Positions 1-8,511 of a stretch of 64,000 nucleotides of DNA are shown here, one piece after another. How positions within the stretch are numbered: the stretch's first letter is position 1; the number at the start of each line of letters is the position of its first letter. The notes beneath the pieces are model-generated. The model was not told the origin of the DNA. It saw nothing but the letters and a program-made list of their open reading frames with translations, and searched no databases. Origin of the DNA: Zunongwangia profunda SM-A87 (lineage in GTDB: Bacteria > Bacteroidota > Bacteroidia > Flavobacteriales > Flavobacteriaceae). The stretch is from NCBI RefSeq assembly GCF_000023465.1, contig NC_014041.1:4207501-4271500 (forward strand), written 5' to 3'. The translations under genes and the position numbers were made by a program.

Positions 1-485
1 CGGCCTACGGTGGCATTTACCATCAATATTTTGAAGATCTGGATAAAATTGAACGATCTAAAGGGGAAGAAATCATCATTAATAAGACGTTATTCCTGAA
101 AGAAAATACTAGTGCTGGGCCACAGTTAAAATCCTTACCAGAAGTACTAAAAGTTGGCGAATTAGTCACCGTTCGTGTAACTATTAAAGTAAAATCTGAT
201 TTTGAATTTGTGCATTTAAAAGATATGCGCGCCAGCGGACTTGAACCTACAAGTGTGCTTTCTAGGCATCATCATAAAGATGGCTTAAACTATTACCAAA
301 GCATCAAAGATGCGGCTACACATTTCTTCTTTGATTATTTACCAAAAGGAACGTATGTATTTGAATACGACTTAAGAGTAAACAACGCAGGAGATTTTTC
401 TAACGGAATTACGCAAATGGAAAGTATGTATGCCCCGGAGTTCTCTAGCTTTTCTAAAGGTATAAGAATTAAAATCGAAAATTAA
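1..485 (+). CDS. Alpha-2-macroglobulin family protein, C-terminal end (partial)
   Basis: The reading frame is open from position 3 to the stop at 483-485 and has no start in the window, so this is the last ~160 residues of a longer gene. The end of the protein (GITQMESMYAPEF, then GIRIKIEN) matches my recollection of the extreme C-terminus of the very long bacterial alpha-2-macroglobulin-like proteins of Bacteroidota. Those are envelope proteins thought to trap foreign proteases. An ATG at 210 lies inside the frame and is not a real start. The stop overlaps the convergent lipoprotein gene by 4 bp. The family call rests on this tail alone. Confidence 0.7.
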   Translation, partial: AYGGIYHQYFEDLDKIERSKGEEIIINKTLFLKENTSAGPQLKSLPEVLKVGELVTVRVTIKVKSDFEFVHLKDMRASGLEPTSVLSRHHHKDGLNYYQSIKDAATHFFFDYLPKGTYVFEYDLRVNNAGDFSNGITQMESMYAPEFSSFSKGIRIKIEN

Positions 486-1009
486 TCTTTGGGCGGATAG
501 CCCTCTAACGCTTTGGCAAAAACTTTATCAAACAGAGCCTGACGCTGATCTGGCTCCGCATTATAGTTGAACTTCACCTCGACTTCTGCTTTCCAGACTA
601 AAGCATCTTTTTTAACGTCGATAAAATCGATAATAAAACGCACATAGTCTTTTGGGCCGCCAAGCGGAATTCCGCCAGAGACTCCTACTCCAACATTTCC
701 ACCCCCGCTGCCTACACCTACGCCAAGGGTATTCCTACTTTGTTCCTGAAATTTTTCAGTATACACATTGATGTACAGATCTGGATTTTCCTCAGCTAAA
801 GCTAAATTCTCCTCACGCATAAAATGATCGATACTATTGATGATCCTCTTTTCGTCTAACTGACTCATATCAGTTCTAAAATCAGGAAATAACTTATAGG
901 TTTTATATTGATCAAAATTAGTTTTTGCATCGTAATCGAACGTAGTTCTTGGTGTATTACAGGAACTAATGATCAAACAAAATAAAACGAGTTTAGCGAC
1001 TAACTTCAT
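482..1009 (-). CDS. DUF4136-type lipoprotein
   Basis: This 175-residue protein begins with a short hydrophobic signal ending in a lipobox (IISSC, Cys at about residue 17), so it is probably a lipoprotein. The body (FDYDAKTNFDQYKTYKLF near the start, a glycine-rich segment at about residues 95-118, then DYVRFIIDFID and LVWKAEVE) fits the DUF4136 family, whose function is unknown. It ends 4 bp inside the convergent alpha-2-macroglobulin gene. No operon partner is obvious, since obg ends 113 bp away on the same strand downstream of its own start. Confidence 0.75.
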   Translation of the reverse strand: MKLVAKLVLFCLIISSCNTPRTTFDYDAKTNFDQYKTYKLFPDFRTDMSQLDEKRIINSIDHFMREENLALAEENPDLYINVYTEKFQEQSRNTLGVGVGSGGGNVGVGVSGGIPLGGPKDYVRFIIDFIDVKKDALVWKAEVEVKFNYNAEPDQRQALFDKVFAKALEGYPPKD

Positions 1010-1122
1010 ATTGGATAATTTTTGACTACTTTTTAAAAGTACACAAAAATCAACCCACTTCTAAGCTCTCTAAAAAATTAGCAAAAAGAAGTTTTAAAAA
1101 TCGCAAAATTAGATAATTAAAG

Positions 1123-2139
1123 TTACTGTTTGTCCTCTGGATCTTTATTCAGCATTTCCCAAAGCTTGTCTTTAAGCTCGGTTAACCCCTGTTGGGCCAC
1201 TGAAGATATAAACAGATATGGAACCGGAAGGTTCTCGTCTAATTCAGCTTTCAATTCGGCTTTCAGTTCATCGTCTAGCATATCAGTTTTCGAAACGGCT
1301 ACCAAACGATCTTTATCGAGCATCTCTGGATTATACCTACGGAGTTCATCCAGTAAAATTTCATATTCCTTCGCAACGTTCTCTGCATCTGCCGGAACCA
1401 AAAACAATAGTGTTGAATTTCGTTCAATATGCCTTAAGAAACGATAACCAAGTCCTTTTCCTTCGGCAGCTCCTTCTATAATCCCCGGAATATCGGCAAC
1501 TACAAAAGATTTAAAATCACGATATTTTACAATGCCAAGATTTGGCTTTAGGGTAGTAAATTCATAATCGGCAATTTTGGGTTTTGCCGAAGTAATTACC
1601 GATAGTAAAGTAGATTTTCCGGCGTTTGGAAAACCTACTAAACCTACATCGGCTAAAACTTTAAGCTCTAGAGTAATATCTAATTCCTGACCATCGATAC
1701 CCGGCTGTGAATAACGAGGAGTTTGATTTGTAGATGTTTTAAAATGCCAGTTTCCCCGGCCTCCCATACCGCCTTCGGCGATTATGATTTCCTGACCATC
1801 TTCAGTAACCTCATCAATAATCTCTTCAGTTTCGGTATCTCTAATTACCGTACCTAGCGGCACATCTACGATTTCGTCTTGCCCATCGGCGCCAGAACTT
1901 CGTTGCTTACCACCATTACCGCCATGCTCGGCACGAATGTGTCTTCTAAAGCTAAATTCAAATAACGTCCAAAGGTTTTTATTCCCACGTAAAATCACGT
2001 GACCTCCACGACCTCCATCTCCTCCATCCGGGCCACCTTTTGCCACATATTTTTCACGGTGCAAATGCGAAGATCCAGATCCTCCATTTCCCGAAGACAC
2101 ATGCAACTTTACGTAGTCTATAAAATTCCCTTCTCTCAT
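1123..2139 (-). CDS. obg: GTPase Obg/CgtA
   Basis: This is the Obg GTPase that binds the large ribosomal subunit and links ribosome assembly to growth control. The N-terminal Obg fold is glycine-rich (residues 1-158, with [11 protein letters not shown] and GGMGGRGN). The G domain follows with G1 GFPNAGKST at 169-177 and G3 DIPG followed by [10 protein letters not shown]. At 338 residues it lacks the extra C-terminal OCT domain of some Gram-positive homologues, as is usual in Bacteroidota. The start [10 protein letters not shown] matches the family. It lies 14 bp downstream of adk on the same strand, so the two are probably cotranscribed. Confidence 0.97.
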   Translation of the reverse strand: MREGNFIDYVKLHVSSGNGGSGSSHLHREKYVAKGGPDGGDGGRGGHVILRGNKNLWTLFEFSFRRHIRAEHGGNGGKQRSSGADGQDEIVDVPLGTVIRDTETEEIIDEVTEDGQEIIIAEGGMGGRGNWHFKTSTNQTPRYSQPGIDGQELDITLELKVLADVGLVGFPNAGKSTLLSVITSAKPKIADYEFTTLKPNLGIVKYRDFKSFVVADIPGIIEGAAEGKGLGYRFLRHIERNSTLLFLVPADAENVAKEYEILLDELRRYNPEMLDKDRLVAVSKTDMLDDELKAELKAELDENLPVPYLFISSVAQQGLTELKDKLWEMLNKDPEDKQ

Positions 2140-2153
2140 TATCTAGTTTCGAA

Positions 2154-2726
2154 TTATAAGTTATCGATTACTTTGCTGATTCTTTCGGTAATTTCTTCTA
2201 TAGAACCTACCCCGTCAACACCGTAATATTTATTTTGCTTTTTATAATATTCTTTTAAGATCGCAGTTTCCTCATAATAAACCGTAATTCTGTTTCTTAT
2301 TACCGCTTCGTCTGCATCATCTTTTCTCCCAGAAGTTTTCCCTCTTTCTAACAAACGCTTCACTAAAACTTCATCTTCAACCTCTAAAGCGATCATCGCT
2401 TTAACTTCAGTACCTTTTCCTTTAAGAAGTTCAGCTAAGGCATCTGCCTGGTTTTCGGTTCTTGGAAACCCGTCAAAAATAAAGCCATTAGCTTCAGCGT
2501 TTTTATCTACTTCGGCATTAAGCATATTTATAGTAACCTCATCTGGCACTAACTGGCCTTTATCGATAAAAGACTTTGCGGTTAACCCCAATTCTGTTTC
2601 ATTTTTGATGTTATATCTAAAAACATCTCCGGTAGAAATATGTACTAACTGATATTTCTCTTTAAGAATATCTGCCTGTGTTCCTTTGCCCGCTCCCGGA
2701 GGGCCAAAGAGTACCAAATTTGTCAT
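2154..2726 (-). CDS. adk: Adenylate kinase
   Basis: Adenylate kinase interconverts AMP + ATP and 2 ADP in the cytoplasm. The P-loop GPPGAGKGTQ is at residues 8-17, and the AMP-binding segment (STGDVFR) and the FDGFPRT motif are present. The 190-residue length is that of the short form without the zinc-binding lid insertion. It sits between hpt (10 bp upstream) and obg (14 bp downstream), giving an hpt-adk-obg operon. In some Bacteroidota hpt and adk are fused; here they are separate genes. Confidence 0.97.
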   Translation of the reverse strand: MTNLVLFGPPGAGKGTQADILKEKYQLVHISTGDVFRYNIKNETELGLTAKSFIDKGQLVPDEVTINMLNAEVDKNAEANGFIFDGFPRTENQADALAELLKGKGTEVKAMIALEVEDEVLVKRLLERGKTSGRKDDADEAVIRNRITVYYEETAILKEYYKKQNKYYGVDGVGSIEEITERISKVIDNL

Positions 2727-2736
2727 GTGTATTTAT

Positions 2737-3276
2737 TTACGATTTACGTTTGTATACAGAAGTAAGATTACGTCCCAGACCGTCATAGTCCAATCCATAA
2801 CCTACAATAAATTCATTTGGAATTTCAATTCCTGTATAATCTAATGTGAATTTTTCCCGATACATAGAAGGTTTATAAAAAAGTGTCGCTATTTTATATT
2901 CAGCAACATTCTTTTCTTTTAAAATTCGATCCAGTTCTTTAAGAGTTCCTCCTGTATCCACTATATCTTCCAGGATGACCACTTTCTTACCAGCTAAAGA
3001 TTTATTTAAACCAATTAATGTCCTTACATTTCCGGTAGAATCCGTTCCTTCATAAGAACCGAGTTTCACAAAATGGATTTCACATTCCTCTTTAAACCTC
3101 TTCATTACTTCAGATGAAAACATAAAGGAACCATTAAGCACACTTAAAAAAATTGGACGTTCCCCCTTAAAATCCTCGTTTAATTTTTCAGCAATAGTTT
3201 CTATCGCCTTATTAATTTCTTCACCGCTTATGTAAGGCTCAAATACAAGATCGTGTAGTTTTATCAAAACTTTCAA
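2737..3276 (-). CDS. hpt: Hypoxanthine phosphoribosyltransferase
   Basis: This salvage enzyme joins hypoxanthine (or guanine) to PRPP to form IMP (or GMP). The PRPP-binding loop is visible as VVILEDIVDTGGTL, and the flexible-loop region SYEGTDSTG precedes it. The length of 179 residues is normal. It is first in the hpt-adk-obg operon, and its start faces the divergent purine gene purK across about 110 bp. Salvage and de novo purine synthesis genes are therefore back to back and could share regulation, though no operator is recognisable. Confidence 0.96.
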   Translation of the reverse strand: MKVLIKLHDLVFEPYISGEEINKAIETIAEKLNEDFKGERPIFLSVLNGSFMFSSEVMKRFKEECEIHFVKLGSYEGTDSTGNVRTLIGLNKSLAGKKVVILEDIVDTGGTLKELDRILKEKNVAEYKIATLFYKPSMYREKFTLDYTGIEIPNEFIVGYGLDYDGLGRNLTSVYKRKS

Positions 3277-3363
3277 ATTTTAAAGACGCAAAGATAAGGA
3301 ATCTCATTTACACCTCTCTACCAATTTCTATAAGAATAAATAGGGCAATCTGAGCTAAAAATT

Positions 3364-3371
3364 TATTTTTG
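3364..3371 (+). promoter_or_regulatory. Probable -7 element ahead of purK
   Basis: TATTTTTG matches the Bacteroidota -7 consensus TAnnTTTG and lies 17 bases before the purK start codon. No TTG is seen at the proper -33 spacing, so only half of the promoter is supported. Confidence 0.4.
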
Positions 3372-3387
3372 CACAAACAGCACGACT

Positions 3388-4548
3388 ATGATTAATTATT
3401 TTTCTTCAGATTTTAAACTAGGAATCCTTGGCGGAGGGCAGTTAGGAAAAATGATGCTATACGACACCCTTAAATATGATATTCAAACCTACGTTTTGGA
3501 TCCCAGTAACGAAGCTCCCTGTAAAATTGCGTGTAATTATTTTGAACAGGGCGATCTTATGGATTATGATACGGTTTTAAACTTCGGAAGAAAAGTAGAT
3601 GTGCTCACTTTTGAAATTGAAGGCGTAAACATAGAAGCCTTAAAAACACTGGAAGCTGAAGGGGTTAAAACCTACCCAGATGCTGCAACGCTAGAGAAAA
3701 TTCAGAATAAAGCAATACAAAAGCAGTTTTATACTGAAAAACAAATTCCAACCGCTGCGTTTAAAACCTATCAAAAAATTGAAAATCTTATCGCCGATGT
3801 TGAGTCTGGCGCAAGATCTTTACCTTTTGTTTGGAAAAGTGCCACAGGTGGTTACGACGGAAAAGGAGTTTCTGTAATCAAAGTAGCCGATGCTTTAAAA
3901 GATCTACCAGATGCCGAGTGTATTGCAGAAGAAATGATTCCCTTTAAAAATGAACTTGCAGTTATTGTTGCCAGAACACCCGGTGGGGAAGTAAAAACTT
4001 ATCCTGTGGTAGAAATGGAATTTCATCCAACCGCCAATCAGGTAGAATATGTAATTTGCCCTGCACGAATTGAAGATCATGTTGCTGAAAAAGCCAGAGC
4101 CGTGGCAACACAAGTTTCTGAAGCTTTTGAACATGTGGGACTTTTAGCAGTGGAAATGTTTCAGACTAAAAATGACGAAATTCTTGTAAACGAAGTAGCC
4201 CCCAGGCCTCACAATAGCGGACATTATAGTATCGAAGCAAGCTACACCAATCAATTTGAACAACATCTGCGTGCTATTTTAGATTTACCTTTAGGAAACA
4301 CCGATAGTAAAGTAGGCGGAATTATGGTAAATCTTGTGGGCGATAAAGACTACGAAGGTGAAGTAATTTATCAAAACATCGATAAGATCATGAAAATGGA
4401 CGGTGTTACTCCACACATCTACGGAAAAAAGATCACACGTCCTTTTCGAAAAATGGGCCATGTCACCATCGTAAACGAAAATATCGACGAAGCACGAAAA
4501 GTTGCGGAGAAAGTTAAAGAAGAAATTAAAGTAATTAGCAAAAGTTAG
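3388..4548 (+). CDS. purK: 5-(carboxyamino)imidazole ribonucleotide synthase
   Basis: PurK carboxylates AIR to N5-CAIR with ATP and bicarbonate in de novo purine synthesis. The N-terminal nucleotide-binding start LGILGGGQLGKMM, the ATP-grasp segment (FVWKSATGGYDGKGV) and the late motif NEVAPRPHNSGHY are all diagnostic. At 386 residues it is full length. It is followed by purE about 130 bp downstream, the next enzyme in the pathway, with a hairpin repeat between them. Confidence 0.97.
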   Translation: MINYFSSDFKLGILGGGQLGKMMLYDTLKYDIQTYVLDPSNEAPCKIACNYFEQGDLMDYDTVLNFGRKVDVLTFEIEGVNIEALKTLEAEGVKTYPDAATLEKIQNKAIQKQFYTEKQIPTAAFKTYQKIENLIADVESGARSLPFVWKSATGGYDGKGVSVIKVADALKDLPDAECIAEEMIPFKNELAVIVARTPGGEVKTYPVVEMEFHPTANQVEYVICPARIEDHVAEKARAVATQVSEAFEHVGLLAVEMFQTKNDEILVNEVAPRPHNSGHYSIEASYTNQFEQHLRAILDLPLGNTDSKVGGIMVNLVGDKDYEGEVIYQNIDKIMKMDGVTPHIYGKKITRPFRKMGHVTIVNENIDEARKVAEKVKEEIKVISKS

Positions 4549-4625
4549 AAGTCACCCTGAACTCATTTCAAGGTCCCACTAGATTTTTTAACTAGGATGA
4601 GATTCCGTGTCAGTCACGGAATGAC
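4549..4625 (+). repeat. Dispersed hairpin repeat between purK and purE
   Basis: The interval holds a sequence unrelated to the genes. It begins with CACCCTGAACTCATTTCAAGG and ends in a perfect inverted repeat, ATTCCGTG at 4602-4609 and CACGGAAT at 4615-4622, with a 5-base loop. This has the look of the short mobile-like intergenic repeats common in flavobacterial genomes. Shorter matches to its end (GTCATTCC, reverse complement) occur at 7571-7578 and 63697-63704. Confidence 0.5.
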
Positions 4626-4677
4626 AAAAACAAGAGATACTATAAATTAAAAGTTAATCGCTGAAAATAAACAAACT

Positions 4678-5166
4678 ATGAGCAAAGTAGGAATAATAAT
4701 GGGAAGTACCAGCGACCTGCCGGTAATGCAGGAAGCAGTAGATATTTTACAAGGATTTGATATCGAAGTTGAAGTAGATATAGTTTCAGCACATCGAACT
4801 CCGGAAAAATTATTCGACTACGGAAAAAATGCTCATACCCGCGGCATTAGCGTAATTATTGCCGGTGCCGGCGGTGCTGCTCATTTACCCGGAATGATCG
4901 CTTCACTTTCTCCTTTACCGGTTATTGGTGTTCCCGTGAAATCCAGAAATTCTATCGATGGTTGGGATTCTGTGTTATCGATTTTACAAATGCCGGGCGG
5001 AGTTCCGGTAGCAACCGTTGCTCTAGATGGAGCTAAAAATGCCGGAATATTAGCCGCACAAATCATTGGTGCTGCCGATAAATGCGTTCAGGATAAAGTA
5101 TTGGTGTATAAAGAAGGGCTTAAAGAAAAAGTGATCAAGGGCGCTGAAGAGGTTAAGAAGAAGTAA
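4678..5166 (+). CDS. purE: N5-carboxyaminoimidazole ribonucleotide mutase
   Basis: PurE converts N5-CAIR to CAIR, using the product of PurK just upstream. The protein shows the class I signature GSTSDLPVM near residue 9, SAHRTPEK at about residue 39 and GAGGAAHLPG at about residue 63. Its 162 residues are the normal length. Gene order purK-purE on the same strand fits one transcript, although the 130-bp spacer with a hairpin could modulate read-through. Confidence 0.97.
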   Translation: MSKVGIIMGSTSDLPVMQEAVDILQGFDIEVEVDIVSAHRTPEKLFDYGKNAHTRGISVIIAGAGGAAHLPGMIASLSPLPVIGVPVKSRNSIDGWDSVLSILQMPGGVPVATVALDGAKNAGILAAQIIGAADKCVQDKVLVYKEGLKEKVIKGAEEVKKK

Positions 5167-5523
5167 AGATTAGATCGCTGCGATGTTAGATGTTAGAATT
5201 GAGTATTGAGACGCTTCGCTTTTAGATTTTGAGGGATGATAAATTTATTTTGAATTTTGAATGCTTAATGTTGAATGAGATTTCGCCATTTCTTTAGAAC
5301 TAATCTGTAATGAAATTTGCTAATTGCTGAAAGCTAAAGACTGCCTGCTAATTGATAACTGTTTATTGATTATTGCTAATTGACATCCTGCCAATTCGTC
5401 CGAAAAAAACGCTTCAAAATCGATAATTCTGGCAATCAATCTTTAAAACCTGAAATAAGATACCTTTTCAAGTTTATGGCTTAGGCTTTGCTCATTTTAT
5501 TTTCGAAAAAATTTGAAGGTATT
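5167..5523. other. Gene-free interval of degenerate AT-rich repeats
   Basis: About 350 bases carry no plausible gene. The sequence is built from loosely repeated words such as TTAGAT/GTTAGA, TTTTGAAT and GCTAATTG/TTGATAA. It looks like decayed intergenic repeat material rather than a regulatory region. No clear terminator for purE is visible. Confidence 0.5.
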
Positions 5524-7554
5524 ATGAGTACAGATAATCCGTTATTGCAAGACTTCAAATATGCTCCGTTTTCAAAAATTAAAACGGAACATTTTAAGCC
5601 TGCCATTACCGAAGCCATACAATTAGCAAAATCAGAAATCGAAACCATCGCTTCAGCTGAAACTGAACCGACTTTCGAAAACACTATAGAAGAATTAGAA
5701 TTTTCGGGAGAAAAACTAGATCGCGTCACCAGTATTTTCTTCAATCTTAATTCTGCAGAAACTAATGCTGAAATTCAGAAAATAGCTCAGGAAGTTTCTC
5801 CGCTACTCTCTGAATTCAGAAATGACATTATCCTAAACGAAGATTTGTTTAAACGTGTAAAAGCGGTTTATAAGCAAAAAGATCAGCTTAATCTCACCAC
5901 AGAGCAAAAGACGCTATTAGATAAAAAATACAAAGCTTTTTCTAGAAATGGTGCCAATCTTCCAAAGGAAAAACAGGAAGAATTACGGGAAATCGATAAG
6001 CAACTTTCTGCGTTAAGCCTAAATTTTGGTGAGAATGTTTTGGCAGAAACCAACAAATTTGAGCTCCAGATCATCGATGAAAAAGATCTTGACGGTTTAC
6101 CGGAAAGTTTTAAAGAGGAAGCAAAAAGCGTAGCTGAATCCAGCGACAAAGAAGGCTGGATTTTCACTTTAGACTACCCTAGTTATATCCCGTTTATGAA
6201 ATATGCTAAAAAACGTGAGCTTCGTAAAAAAATGTCCCTTGCTTTTGGCGCAAAAGGATTTCATGGTGATGACTTAGACAATCAGAAAAATGTACTAAAA
6301 ATCGCCAAACTAAGATATCAGCGAGCGCAACTTTTAGGTTTTGACACTCATGCACATTTTGTATTACAGGAGCGAATGGCTGAAACACCAGAAAAGGTTG
6401 ATAATTTCTTAAATGAACTTCTGGAAAAAGCAAAACCAGCTGCTGAAAAGGAATTTGCTGCCCTTGAAAAATTCGCCAAGGAATTAGATCAAATCGACCG
6501 ACTGGAAAAATGGGATTCAGCATACTACAGTGAAAAATTGAAGCAAAATTTATTCAATTTGGATGACGAAAAGCTAAAGCCTTATTTCAAATTAGAAAAT
6601 GTAATCGATGGTGTTTTTACGGTGGCAAGCAAGTTATACGGACTTCAATTTAATGAAACCAAGGAGATAGAAAAATATCATCCAGATGTAAAAACATACA
6701 ATGTTACCGATGAAAACGGCAATGACGTAGCCTTATTTTATGCCGATTTTCATCCAAGACCGGGAAAACGCGGTGGCGCCTGGATGACCGAATATAAATC
6801 ACAATACGTTAAAAACAAAAAAGAAGAGCGTCCCCATGTATCGATTGTTTGCAATTTCACAAAGCCTACAAAATCAGAACCTTCATTATTAACTTTTAAT
6901 GAAGTAACTACGCTTTTCCACGAATTTGGTCATGCCCTTCATGGCATGTTAGCCAACACAGTGTACCCAAGTTTATCGGGACCTAATGTATATTGGGATT
7001 TTGTAGAATTACCCAGTCAGGTTCTGGAAAACTGGTGTTATGAAAAAGAGGCGCTACAATTGTTTGCTAAGCACTATAAGACCGATGAGGCCATCCCGAT
7101 GGAATTAGTAGAAAAAATTAAAGAGTCCTCTAATTTCCAGGAAGGAATGCAAACCCTTCGCCAATTAAGTTTCGGAATGTTAGATTTAAGCTGGCATGCG
7201 ATTAACCCTTCTGATATCGACGATGTAAAAATGCATGAAAATAAAGCTTTTGAAGCTACGAAATTATACCCCGATGTTCCAGAGAATTGCATGAGTACGG
7301 CTTTTTCTCATATTTTCCAGGGAGGATATTCAGCGGGATATTATTCGTATAAATGGGCAGAAGTCTTAGATGCCGATGCATTTGAATACTTCAAAGAACA
7401 AGGAATTTTTAGTAAAGAAGTAGCTGATAAATTCAAAAACAATATTCTTTCTATGGGAGGAACAGAGCATCCGATGACGCTTTACAAACGCTTCCGCGGA
7501 AAAGAGCCGCAACCCGATGCGCTATTAAAAAGAGCAGGATTGATCGAAAAATAG
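5524..7554 (+). CDS. M3 family oligopeptidase / dipeptidyl carboxypeptidase
   Basis: This is a cytoplasmic zinc metallopeptidase of family M3 (thimet oligopeptidase, OpdA/Dcp group), which degrades short peptides. The zinc motif HEFGHALHG starts at residue 466 counted from ATG 5524, and the later segment FSHIFQGGYSAGYYSY is typical. I prefer ATG 5524 (MSTDNPLLQDF) over an upstream in-frame start at 5488, since homologues begin this way and the 12 extra residues look non-coding. The protein is 676 residues, normal for the family. OpdA and Dcp cannot be told apart from motifs alone. Confidence 0.92.
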   Translation: MSTDNPLLQDFKYAPFSKIKTEHFKPAITEAIQLAKSEIETIASAETEPTFENTIEELEFSGEKLDRVTSIFFNLNSAETNAEIQKIAQEVSPLLSEFRNDIILNEDLFKRVKAVYKQKDQLNLTTEQKTLLDKKYKAFSRNGANLPKEKQEELREIDKQLSALSLNFGENVLAETNKFELQIIDEKDLDGLPESFKEEAKSVAESSDKEGWIFTLDYPSYIPFMKYAKKRELRKKMSLAFGAKGFHGDDLDNQKNVLKIAKLRYQRAQLLGFDTHAHFVLQERMAETPEKVDNFLNELLEKAKPAAEKEFAALEKFAKELDQIDRLEKWDSAYYSEKLKQNLFNLDDEKLKPYFKLENVIDGVFTVASKLYGLQFNETKEIEKYHPDVKTYNVTDENGNDVALFYADFHPRPGKRGGAWMTEYKSQYVKNKKEERPHVSIVCNFTKPTKSEPSLLTFNEVTTLFHEFGHALHGMLANTVYPSLSGPNVYWDFVELPSQVLENWCYEKEALQLFAKHYKTDEAIPMELVEKIKESSNFQEGMQTLRQLSFGMLDLSWHAINPSDIDDVKMHENKAFEATKLYPDVPENCMSTAFSHIFQGGYSAGYYSYKWAEVLDADAFEYFKEQGIFSKEVADKFKNNILSMGGTEHPMTLYKRFRGKEPQPDALLKRAGLIEK

Positions 7555-7661
7555 AATGTTAAGAATAGTCGTCATTCCATACTAGATCCGGATTGGCGAC
7601 TTACTATCATTTTAAGGATATTCAAAGTATATAAACCTTATTCAGAGTAAATAAGTTTTCT

Positions 7662-7669
7662 TATTTTTG
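7662..7669 (+). promoter_or_regulatory. Probable -7 element ahead of the sigma factor gene
   Basis: TATTTTTG matches TAnnTTTG and lies 24 bases before ATG 7694. It overlaps the alternative start at 7667, which argues that the true start is 7694. No -33 TTG is evident. Confidence 0.4.
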
Positions 7670-7693
7670 GCTGATAATCTCACGACAAAAACA

Positions 7694-8245
7694 ATGTCAA
7701 CGCATACCATAGATCCTACAAAGTGGGTAGACAAATACTCAGATTATCTCTTCAATTATACAATTGTAAGAGTAAATGATCGTGAGATTGCTAACGATCT
7801 TATTTCAGAAACTTTTCTTGCCGGTCTAAAATCGATGGAAAATTTTAAGGGTGAAGCTAGCGAAAGAACCTGGTTAATTTCGATCCTTAAAAGAAAAATT
7901 ATCGATCATTACCGCAAGATGAATTCTAAGAAAGGTCAGGCTGAAGTTCATATTAATTATCGTGATGGAGAAAATGATGGCGACTGGCTGGAAGAGCAGG
8001 TAGCTGATCAATTTGACAAAACTGCCGAAGATGATATGGAAAATACCGAACTCGGGATGGCCATATTGGATTGTTTAGAAAAAATAAATGCTAAACACGC
8101 CGAAATTTTTAAGATGAAAACGATAGATGGTGTGGATACCGAAGTTATTTGTAAAGAATTCGACATCACTCCGTCTAACCTCTGGGTGATCATTCACAGA
8201 GCCAGAACGGCATTAGCTGCTTGTCTGGAACAAAATTGGTTTTAA
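7694..8245 (+). CDS. RNA polymerase sigma-70 factor, ECF type
   Basis: This 183-residue protein (from ATG 7694) has the two domains of an ECF sigma factor. Region 2 includes DLISETFLAGLKSMENFKGE and TWLISILKRKIIDHYRK; region 4 includes CLEKINAKHAEIFKMKTIDG and the helix-turn-helix ITPSNLWVIIHRARTAL. It probably directs transcription of a small regulon in response to a stress. A small cysteine-rich gene starts 2 bp after its stop and is the likely anti-sigma factor. Confidence 0.9.
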   Translation: MSTHTIDPTKWVDKYSDYLFNYTIVRVNDREIANDLISETFLAGLKSMENFKGEASERTWLISILKRKIIDHYRKMNSKKGQAEVHINYRDGENDGDWLEEQVADQFDKTAEDDMENTELGMAILDCLEKINAKHAEIFKMKTIDGVDTEVICKEFDITPSNLWVIIHRARTALAACLEQNWF

Positions 8246-8247
8246 TT

Positions 8248-8511
8248 ATGCAGGAAGAAAAGAAATATATTGATTGTGATAAGGCCGAATGCTGTTGTGA
8301 TAAAGGCCAGTATAAAGAAGCTGATAATATTGAAAAAATTCAATTATTAGAACATTTGGCCGAATGCCCTCGTTGCAGAGAATACAGTGAAAAAAACACA
8401 CGCCTTACTGAGCTTATCGAAAAAGCAAAACTGAAATGTTGCAGTGAAGAAGAAAAAGAGTGTTGGCGTAAAGCTATAGAAGAAGAACTTAAAAAATCAC
8501 ATTCAGAATAA
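8248..8511 (+). CDS. Small cysteine-rich putative anti-sigma factor (zinc-finger type)
   Basis: The protein has 87 residues from ATG 8248. It carries the motif HLAECPRC, which is the HxxxCxxC zinc site of ZAS anti-sigma domains, plus further cysteines (CDKAECCCDKG near the start, LKCCSEE and KECW later). It has no membrane segment, so unlike most such factors it should be soluble. It starts 2 bp after the sigma gene, so the pair is translationally coupled. Release of sigma by oxidation of the cysteines, or metal sensing, is inference. Its 3' end overlaps the convergent membrane-protein gene by 23 bp. Confidence 0.7.
   Translation: MQEEKKYIDCDKAECCCDKGQYKEADNIEKIQLLEHLAECPRCREYSEKNTRLTELIEKAKLKCCSEEEKECWRKAIEEELKKSHSE

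Noticed and set aside
2154..3276. Fused hpt-adk gene
   Set aside because: A fused form exists in some Bacteroidota, but here a stop, a 10-bp spacer and a new start separate the two genes.
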